A DNA stretch of 64,000 bases from contig RQOL01000699.1 in assembly GCA_013076295.1 (NCBI GenBank), positions 248,001 to 312,000 of the forward strand, written 5' to 3'. Under the pieces are notes generated by a model. That model did no database searches. It saw only the letters and a program-made list of their open reading frames with translations, and was not told the DNA's origin. Numbering within the stretch: the first letter of the stretch is position 1; every line of letters starts with the position of its first letter. Positions 48,101-59,400 of this stretch are shown piece by piece. This stretch comes from Sanderia malayensis. Taxonomy: Eukaryota; Cnidaria; Scyphozoa; Semaeostomeae; Pelagiidae. The translations under genes were made by a program, and so were the position numbers.

Positions 48101-51100
48101 TTGAAAAGAAAGAAATCCTAGCAAATCACGTACCCAGCGGACTATGTTACAAAAGCGACCTGTAACAGTGTTTAGACATTCTATATCGAATGTTTATCTT
48201 GCTGACTTCGTTACCTAGGAACGAAGTAGCAATGAAAAATATGATCTGTCTTTTACACAATTTCTGAGAAAAGGAACACCAAGACCTAAAGCAACAACAG
48301 TTGCAATAAAACTGGAAACAACGTTTTGATTTTCAAAAGGAAGGTATTGGGAAGGACAGAAAAAAGGAATATAAAAAATTGTGACTGTTGGTGCCTCACA
48401 TCTCGAAAAAATGGGTACGAAAAAAATTCCCGAAGATCACTACTCTGTCCAGAAATATCGATCCCTATTAAGTTTCAAAATATCGATCCCTATTCATACT
48501 AAACTGGCAATGGTTAAAACTAGATGCTTGACAGCAATGACAACACCATTGGTGTAAATACTGCAAAACGTATTATTGATACGTTATGTCATTACTAACT
48601 CTTCCACCCGACCATGACCCCTCATAGCCAAAACTGACCAGTTCACACTTAAATAACGATAAAAAACTCGCAATATGCAACAATTTAAGATTTGAAGGCC
48701 CAAGTCCTTGCAGCCTCGTATGCAGGTGATAGGAAACTAAGGCCCCACTCCGTATGAGGCAAAAATAAAATAAAGTAAAAAAGACCAATACCTTCCATCC
48801 CTCTTGGCTGCTCTGATTAAAGACTTCATTCCCTCGTAGAAGTAAGAAAAGATCTATAAAAATAAACACAGGATTATTCAAAAACATTTAACAATGTATT
48901 TATGTATAACAGTGCATTTGTTTATGTTATGTTTATATATGAGTTTGCTTTATTCTTCCTAGGTGTAACAGACTTCATTATCGATAAAGTTATTTATTAA
49001 ATCAATCCTCCTTTACATATTAAACTACTTGCGTACTATCAAGTTGAGAATATACCTCAATTAAAAATTAATTATATTCCTATACAATTCACAACATTAT
49101 TTATCGAAATATTATAACATGTATTCATTGATAAAGTTTAAATGCATAATGACGAAACTTACGAGGTTTTGTTTGTCCACAGTTAGACCAAGAATTCTGT
49201 TGAGAAATTTGGTAACATTTCCAGCTTCCTTCTCTTTAACCGTGGTACCAAGAACGTTCTCTTCAAGTATATCCATTTTCTGCAAGCATTCCTATTAACA
49301 AACAATCACAAATAAGATAAAATAAAGCGAATAATATAAATTAGTGATGCACATTTATAAAGCAATCAACTCGTTATATTTCTGTCCGTTATACAAAAGC
49401 AAAAGTTCTCAACCTCTAGCAATGCTATGGATTAAAGATGGCTGATATGGTGAGTACGTAGACTAAGCTTGTACCTTCATGATGACATGAAAATCCTCAA
49501 GTGTATGTTTTGCATCTGTCTGTGATGCTCCTTCCATTACATCAGAAAGCATGACACCAGGAAAGAATAATAGCTGCAAAATTGAAAATAACAACTATGT
49601 ATACAGTATTTAACGCACGTATTTTGAGCTATAAAACACCCAAGTTCCAATATGCAGCAAAGATGAACACGAATTAGCGGATAGCCATTGTTGGAAATAG
49701 CTGCGCTCAAAGTCAAAAAATATGGTTACCCGCTATTATTACACCACTGGTTCGTAGTTATTAGTTAGTTCACTTGGCTATACGTTGCAGGGGAAATTAT
49801 CAGAAAATTGATGAACATGTAACCTAGACACTTGCCAAGTACTATCACAATAAAACAATAGAACTGCCTTACATGAGACCTGCAAATATACATGTAAAGT
49901 CAAAATTGGGAATGAGTTACTGCATATATTGTCTGACACGAGTGCAGAATGAAGAGCATTTGTACCTTACTTATGCATGAATACATTGTTCGTAATGCCT
50001 GTCTGCCATAGATAGTATCGAAATTGAATTCAGCTAAATCGGCACCAGTGGCAGCTCTTCTATCGCCTTTTGTAAGTGCACCTTGAAATAAACAGATTGA
50101 AGCGATGCATCATCAAACATGACTGATATAAACATCAAACCACCAGCCATATAAATTAAATTAAACACGGACAATGTAGCAGGTAATAAGAGTGCAACCA
50201 GATGAAAACGAGACTCACCAAGTGACTGTAATCTTTTAGCAACGGCTGCAGCGAATCTTCTTTCTCCACCAAGATTAGTCGTCACAAGTTTATAAATAGG
50301 ACCACTAAAAATAATGCACAAACGCGTAGAAAATTGGACATGAAATGCACAAACAACAATAAACAGTAAAAGCATCAATGTGCTACTGTTCAAAGTAAAT
50401 TTTAGATGCCATTTTAAAAGAGCACATTTCGATTTCGTCTGATGTTATATTTCTGCAGATTGAAACTTACGCATGCTTCAAATAATAATCTCAAGAACTT
50501 GCAATATTGTCTATGCGAACAAACATTTGTTACTTTTCTCAGTTGTTAAAATATCAAGATTGAGCTGCCAGTTACACAAAGAAAGAAAACGACCTCCACG
50601 CAAATAAAGATGCTAAGAAAAGGCAAATAAAGATACCTTGTTTGATTTGATCTATGAGATCGTCCAAGTTGTTGAACAGCTTTATCAGCACTCCAAGGCA
50701 GCTCAGCAGTTATATGAATGCGTCTTCTTTGATTTAACACTCTACTGTCTGCATGCAGCGAAATACCTAAGGTGAAATAAAGCGAAATAAAAAAATAAAA
50801 TAAAATGGAACGAAAACACAAACAAAATAAAGAACAACCATGAAAACCATGGCACTACATTGCATCACTACCGCCTTACTAATATTTCAGTTAATGATTT
50901 TATGAATCTCCGACAAAAGTCACGTTTCTACAAATAGAAAATTAGTTGCGTCTGCGGAGAATTGGAAAAAAATGCCCCCACCCCCAATAAAAAGATGTCT
51001 ACAGAACAAATGCTTTGCTCGTTGAACAGAGATATCAATTATGTGGGAGCTACTTTAATGAAAAGACAAGCATTTCCGGAAAATTTTGGGGGCATTTGTT

Positions 51101-53375
51101 GGTTAATGGAGACCCATGGCTTCATGATCAATCTCTATACCAAGGGTAATACAAGGCGCAATTCACCATGACGGGCAGTGGTACTAAACACACATGTGTC
51201 AGTTTCACAAAAAACATTTATGATGATTATTTATGAAATATATACCTGTGCTGGCCGCATCTGAAATGATTGCAACCAACTTTGATCCTGCCATGAAGCT
51301 ATTTCTCTACAAAAAAAACCCAGCATCATAAAAAATTAAGATTCCACTGTGGAATTCTTACTAACGAATTATAGCTTATATGGAGTTATAAATACACGTA
51401 TTACATTGTTGAGAGTGGTTTGGTATTGCTATCGCATGAAGGGTTCCTAAAGTTACAATTCCAGTTCAATCGTTCGTGTACAGAGTAAATGGGATTCGCT
51501 ACAGCTATCTGATACAAATCAGCAACTCTCAAAAGTAATTTTTATAACGTACATTGATAGTGTTAAACGTACCTCTTGTATGTTTAGACTTTCGACGCAG
51601 CCTGACACAGAAGATCTGCATTCATATCGAGGCTCGGCATTGGGGCTAGGTCTGGTAATTCTTCCAGATCTACCAGTCATTTCGGCAACGTTTTCTGGTC
51701 CACCAAGCTTGTCTATAATTTCATCCAAAGGACTGAAATAGAAAACGTAAACAAACATAAATACAAAAAATAAATAGAAAATAATAACTTTTCCAAACTG
51801 AACCGTATACAGCAGCCAATTCAGTGTTTATTTCAATAAATCTTCATTACTGCACATAATAAAAAATTTGGCGTCCGAGGCATAGACTTTAGAGAAAATT
51901 CTTAAAAACTAAACCTTCAACGAATTCTCGAAGAGGAAAGACAACACTTCTTGAACTTCATCAACAAATAAATATTTAAAAAAATGGCAAAAAGATATTT
52001 AAGAAAAATCGATATGGTATTTCAATCAGGTTTGGTTGAATTCTCTTCCAAATAGATTTTTCAAAATCAATTTCGGTACAATAATTAGGTTTCTAAGTTA
52101 AAAAGTAGGTTATCATTGCATGTTAAAATAAACCCTCGGTACAATTACACAAATAATTTTTCTTACGCAATATTTTCAGTGCCCTAAGTTTCCTTTTTCC
52201 ACGAGTAAAATACCAATACACTTCTATAAAGATTTCTACACATTTCAAAACACGTACAATCAAATGCAGATCTTAAAAAAATTAAAATTACCTGTCAGGC
52301 AATGAAATTTTCTCAACGAATCCAAGTAGCATTGATTTGGCCTTAGAGCACCATTGGTCTTCCTTTTTCTCTTGTGCCTGCTAAAATAAGACAATTCAAA
52401 AATTATAATTTCACATTTTACCTCCCAACAATATGACAATCAAGTTCAATAAAAGTAAAACACAACACATTACAATACAAGATAGCTAACACACAATGGA
52501 ACTTCTGTACAGCGGACATATGTGGGACGGTAATCGTTTTCGACCACTCTAGGCAGATATATTCGAAGCCCTGGAAGCACACGATATCAGAGCAAACAGC
52601 TATTGCAATACATAGTTTTTAACTGCCAAATCTCATCAGCATTTAGATAGTAAATTGGAAGATAGAAATCTCAAAAAATGTTTCAATGATAACGATAGTT
52701 TAGTGTAAAGATAAAACAAATTACTCACATTCAATACAACTTCGGTTGGAAAATTTTGCGAGATGAACCTCTTGAGAATTTCCTTAGTAACGGAAACAAA
52801 TTTCCTGATGTTGTAACCAGAGCGAGACAGCTCTTGTCCAAGGCTGGCCTAAAATCAAATGACAATTGTGATAATAATGGTAACCTAGATGCCAATCACA
52901 ATTACTATTGTTGTTGAAAATTGTGTCAACAAATAATGTCGTTCATACAATGCATTTCCCTGCATTCGTCAAATTAAATCATTCAAAACAACACACAAAA
53001 TCTAAAACTTACTTCTCCAGTTGTTTGAAGCCCAATAACAATACAGTTACCATTTTCCAATTGACGTCTAGCTTCTTCCACTATCATTGGAACCTTCATG
53101 CACATGCTAAACAAAACACAAGAGAGATTTAGAATGCATTATTGGTTAAGGCGGTGGTGTAGCCTAGTGGTTAAGGCGCTGGATTTCGTATCCTTGAAGG
53201 GCAACCTTCATGGGTTCGAATCCACGAACGGTCGGAACCATGAACTACAAGCCGTCAGCCAACTCAGCTGTCCATCCTTCCGAGGTCGGTAAATGAGTAC
53301 CCAGGTTACTGGGGTAATAAACGACAGTGTCCCCAATTAGCAGAAATGCTAAATACCCTCGACACTTAAATAAAG

Positions 53376-53413
<38 letters not shown>

Positions 53414-56400
53414 CACTGCTGCATATACACAACATCTTTAAACATCTCCCAAACAGATGATTTATCCTTGAATAAAATTAATCTGAAGTGACTCGACAGC
53501 AGGCTGCAGAGTGAAAACATGATACAATCAAATCGGCATACATCGGACACGTGTAGTTTGAGCTCATCTAGTTCGAACTTAATACTCTGTCCGTTCAAAG
53601 ATCATCAAAGAAACAATCCTTATGAAATAAACCTCTGCAGCTCGAGTTCATTGTAACTCAAAAGTTTGCATGCTCCCAAGGGTGCTCGAATAAAAACAGT
53701 TGACTGTATATTGAACTGAAAGATGTTAGCTGGTATTTCAAGAACAGTGCTTGGCGGAGACCTTTGTCCGATCTGTAACTAACAGCATCAGACTTCCCTT
53801 TAACTTTAACTAAAATCAATTCACTATTAAATAATTAATCAAAAAAACAATCTCACCAAAGCTGCTTGAAAAACCTTTGATGGCTTGCCCAGAAATGTGT
53901 CCATATACGAGGAACACTTGTGCTTGTTCTGTCGATTGCAATCAACAACGATCGCTTCAACTCATTCCTGAAATGTTGATGCGAGGCATATTGAGTATTG
54001 AACATTGAGTACGAGTTGGGTGCATGCTTGCGCAGATGCAATTGTACGCTCGCTAAGAATATAAATACCACTAAATAGAAAAATAAAATAACAAACAATT
54101 ATTTAAGTGATTGAAAATGAAATGGGCAAAACAATCATCGATAGGCCTAAAAAGTTGTTGCACAAAAAGTTGTAAGCTCGTGATGACTTTCAGAAAATGA
54201 TTTTATGATAATACAAAATCTAACAGGCCAAATACAAGTTAACCTAAGTTCCTCAAAAAATCCATCATACCCTTGTGCTATTTTAATTTCAAATTCTGTT
54301 ATGCATGCTTCAATAGTTGAAAGGCTTGTTAACTCGAGCATATTTCTTACTAACATACCGAGGTTTCATTATATGCTTGTTAATAGTCACAACATGACTT
54401 AATATTTTTCTGAACATATCAATAAAGTTCTAGTAGAAATATATTCCAACAGGAAATCGTAAGTAGAAAATCAAGAAGGGATAACATAAATTGGCTCACC
54501 AAACATGAACTGCTTGATTCCATACTTTAATTTGCGAAGCAGTCAGATTGGCCTCTATGGTCATAAACTAAAAGTACAAATGTGATATTGATTTCATCGA
54601 TTCAACATTAACCATGAAAACAATCAAATAAACAGAAAAGAATCTTCATAAGCCAGAAAATCGATAATTTGCAACCTAACAAGGTTCATAGAGCTCGAAT
54701 AGAATAAACTGCATTCGGATACATATACCAGAATTAATAGTTAATTGAAATACCTCTGTTTGTCTGTATGATAGGCCCCTGGATACATACATTCCAGCTG
54801 CCTTCATTTCTACTGCCAACATTTCAAGGGCTCCTAGCAATAAAAACGTTTCCAAAACTTAGTACAAAACAGACCAATATATAAAACACTATAGCCTCTA
54901 ACGCATCCAACTTTAATACTGCCTACCTAATGCTGCTAATACTAGAAGTGTAAAGAGCTGATGATAGCTCTTCACACTACTAAACGCCCTCTACACGACT
55001 AAAATGGATCTTCACATTATAGTTACGAGAGCCACAACGATAATTGAAACCCACAACACAATTGCAACACCACCCAAATGCACGCACATTAAATGGAACA
55101 AATATCGTACAGAAGTCAGTACTTCAACCATTTGGCAAAATAACCCAAGACAATAAATCACTCTGTATAATGCATGGTAGCAATGTTGAAACTATGACCT
55201 TGTCTTATGGGGTCTGCTTTTGGGCCCACCCAGACTGGTCCAAAGTTGATCCAAAGCCTATATTATCTAATTTTCTTTCTATTTCTTGAATCAGCCGTTT
55301 GCTACATCAGCAAATCAATTTGCCGCCTGACCAACCGTGATTTATGTCCAAAACGGTTGCAAATCCCGTGAAATGAAAACTATATTTACCAAGTCCTCTT
55401 CTCGTCAAGCTTTCGAGAAATGGCGTAAAGTCTTTGAAAGCTGTTCCGTTTCCCCATAGCCCAAGTCTTTCCATAAATGCCTAAATAGAAAAAGAATCAA
55501 ATAATTCATAACGTAAATAAAATATAAATCACATTACAAAATCATGATATTCGAAAAGGTGCTTTTGATACAATTTTATGTAATAAGCATTAAGATGAGT
55601 ATTCTGGAAGATGTTTATGTATCCATTGATAGAGGGTTCTCTGTCCGTTGGTAACTAGGTGCTCAAATACGATATATCCACGCCCGTGGTATCTTATTAA
55701 TTTTAGCCGAAGTTCTATCGATATGACGTGAAGCCAATGAGAGTTTGACATAAAAACAAATAACAGATAGTCAATTGGCATACCATGTTCTTAACATCGG
55801 TCACACCAGTGGCACTGCAATAAACAACACGGGACTTTGGAAGTAACCTAAAAATAACGAAATAAAACTAGAGCTTATATTTATATAAAAGGGCGGAATA
55901 GAAATAGATTGAGCCACAAAACATGTTCAAGATTAATCTTCAGAAATGATAGCATAAAATACCGGCTCAGAAAAAAATTGCGACAGGGGGGTAAAATTAA
56001 GGCAAATGAGTTTCATTCAAAGGAAAATAGACTATGTTCACCTTTGTATTTCGGTTACAGCCAATGCAATCCTCGTGCTGGATTTTTCATTTTCCTAAGA
56101 CCAAACAAAGACAACATGCTACACAAGAGGATGGGAACATATAGAGCACCAAGGAGGAATTTAGATGCCTCTACTGTCTGCAAGCAGCATTTGGGGTCTA
56201 AAAATCGATATAGCAACATTAGCAAAACGCCCGCAGAAAAAAGGAAACCTCGTAGATTACATAATTACTCCAAAATATTATTGAAATCGTAATCGCCCGA
56301 CCCAAAAGAGGGCCGAAACTCACATCGCTGATGATAGCAGATAACGATTTAAATGATAAATGGGTGGTGGTATGCAGGTAGTGGTGACCCACACAATGTT

Positions 56401-59400
56401 GACGATACAATACAGCGCTCGAGAAGAAAAAGATGTTTCAAGTTTTAATTTGCTAGCTTCAACCATATCAAGGTTTTTAAAAGAATCAAAAGTTGATACT
56501 GTACCGGTAGAAAGTGTTTCGCTTTGTGACATTCATCAAAAATCAGACATCCTTCAAAGTTTGTTCCGCCACACCAATCAATCAATTGTTGAAGGCGAGA
56601 ATGTCGATTAGAATTAATGCCTGAAGATGAAAACAGAATCGTTTTAGCTGAAAGCAAGATTGTCAATCTGAAAGCAATGAGCATCAATATGATTCAGGCC
56701 ACACACACCCATTGATTTTATAGACAACTAAACAACTGAACAAAATCCGCCACTTAATCAATCGATGGTAATAAGCATTTCCTTTAATTGATGGAGGGCA
56801 TAGTACTTGATATCGAAAGAAAATAAACATTTACTTAAAAGCATATGAATTGAAAATGGATGGAGAAGGGAAAGAATAACAAATTTCAAAAAGCAAACTC
56901 CTGATATACGCGAGATATCCGGGAATAATTTCACGATTCAGCAAGAGCTGCAACATGATTTTCATGCTGAAAATGTTCCAGATTTTATTAACAGGGATCA
57001 GTAGCCTGGAAATAGCCCCAATTTAAATCCTTCAGAATAATTGATTTAGACTACAACTTGGCTCTTTTCCTGACAATAACATCGATATTGTGGCATTGCG
57101 TCAAGCTATTGAACGCCACACGGGGTTTATTACCAGAAAACATAAAACTGTCGAAATAATACATATTTGTCCAAAGCAGTTTTAAAAATGTATTCAACAA
57201 TGAGGAGGAGACTTTGGGCACCTTGATTAACTTTCCTTTTTTTCGTTATTTCTAAATTTGTTATTTCTAGATTTTTAAATTACAATTGCTAAAAAGGAAA
57301 TGATGATAATAGCACGACATTTCCACACAAAATGTTTTTTAAGTTGAATATTGCGTGGTATAAATTTCCTTATCATTCCCTCCCTGTCAAAACAGAGTTT
57401 AAATAAATTATTTAGTTAGGAGAGCCACCCTGTATAAATAATAAATAAATACCTTTGGAGACTGAGGAAACCAGTGTTGCATATGTACTGAACACAACTC
57501 CTTCTGTAAAGTCTTTTGGGAGGCCAAAAACTCTGTTTGAAATTGATACAATGACAAAATTTAACAAAGTGATGTAAAACGTAAATACCTATCTACCTAT
57601 ATAATTCTTTGCAGCATGAACAAGGTGCTAATAGTTGGTACAAAAATAAAGAACAAATGCGAAGACTAATGACTTCAGACTAAAATGCAAAGGTTTTATC
57701 TTCTCAATATATTTAATCTAAATTTCTAAACACTGTTGTCAGCATAAACAAGATTAAAATCACTGCATGTTCGCACTCAAACTATAATGATGATCAAGTC
57801 AACATATCTTCATTAATTACACCATTGACATTGGTAGCATACCTAGTCTCTTTGTCCAGTTGCTGACATCCATCAATAACTTTCAAATAACAGCCAATAT
57901 CACGCAAATCTCTACAAAGATAGTAAAGTTCAAACATAGAAATATTGATTGCAATAGTCTTTTCTTGTTTATCTACTCTTGAACTTACTATTTTTTTCAA
58001 TGTCACTTAATACTGATAAACTTTGGCAATGTTGCAGCTCGTAAAAATTGCTTTCAATTTATACAGTTTTCCTTCAACTCATTCTTCATGATAACAAACA
58101 AGGCTAGTTGCTGCAACGAGATAACTTCAGCTAAGTCCATCTCATGACAGCAATGATTGAGCTTCATTCTTAAGATTGAAGATAATTATAGCAATAACCT
58201 ACCTTTCAGCATCTACCCGCAAATCTGAGGAGATGCTAAACCAGATATTTCGACACCTTCCTCTGACAAAATTATCTAAAATTATGCCAGCAATCTGCAA
58301 AGGAAAGACAATGAAACATTGATAAACAATTATTGAGTTATACTCATCAAACAACATTACATCAACACACACTAACCAATTAAAAAATGCATGCTAATAA
58401 TGAATTGCAGCATGCAATGCACTACCTGACGTCCTTTACCAACACCAGCCCCATCTCCAATGAAAAATCCGGCTCTGTTTCCATTTGGTAAGATCTGTTG
58501 ATGCCTTTGGCACTATCCAAACAAATTATATGATTATAATTGTATTACAAAAAGACCTAAGTGTTCTTCATGATAGAAACACTTCTATGATTTGCACATG
58601 TCGGAAAGCATAACTGGAAAAACTGATTAAAAAGTTTCCAAACATACAGAAAAGAGAATTCCCTCCAGCTGAAGATCACTCAGTTTCCCTGAAAAAAATC
58701 ATTGCATCAGGGAGAAATTGTTTGATAACAAATTAGCTTCAGAGTTGAATACAGTTCAACACATTACTCACAAGACATTACGTATAGAATAGCATGGAAT
58801 TATGGATCCAATGCTAAAAACATTTACTCGAATGGGAATCATCTGCAAATGCACAGAGAATTACAGCAGACGATAATGGTCCAAAAAAAACAATATAAAA
58901 TTGAATACCCATTCAAGATTTTTAGCTTAATTAATAAATATTCAGTATGCACCTTCTCTTATAGTTTCTTCTGGAATACCAGTCAAGAGATCATAATCTG
59001 CATCAGGTAAACTTTGAGCCTAAAAGATGATAAAATTGTCTCTACTGTCTGTTTGATGGAGTGAAATCCCATGGTCATATACCCCCAAACAACAGATAAA
59101 TAATGCTCTTCCAAAACGTTATAAAAATAGTCATCACTTTTACAAGTAACATCTATGGAATGGATACATTTTTGACAACAATAATGCTGCTGCCTTAAGT
59201 GTTTATTACATAAAAATTTAGGGGCCATATTGTAGACATATTCACTGCCTTACAGTTAAAACTGGAGGGTTTATGAGTGTGAAGTTTCAAGAGACACTTC
59301 TCTCATCGTCGGGCAAATGAGAAAGGACAAGAGCAAACCTGGAAGGAGATCTTGTGTGTCTTTGTCGGATGTAAAAAGAAATACTGTATTTCCTCTAAAA

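Larger units (their letters stand above)
41766..48791 (-). other. 7.0-kb SBNO-like intron hosting three GPCR genes
   Basis: The exon ending at 48792 finishes with two bases of an arginine codon (AAKRDGR), and the exon starting at 41765 completes it and continues [10 protein letters not shown], matching KNGRYDMGI in SBNO1. The protein therefore splices across this whole interval. All other introns of the gene are well under 2.5 kb. The interval contains one receptor gene on the same strand, two on the opposite strand, a SINE and a pair of direct repeats near the two ends. Confidence 0.9.

Noticed and set aside
55909..56292. Plus-strand 127-codon frame
   Set aside because: It covers the antisense of a real SBNO-like exon and has no recognisable domain.
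56324..56418. Candidate SBNO-like exon between the DECH box and the SAT motif with a good GTGAGT donor
   Set aside because: Its phase does not fit the preceding exon and it lacks the conserved residues. The exon at 56094-56042 ([14 protein letters not shown]) fits both phase and homology.
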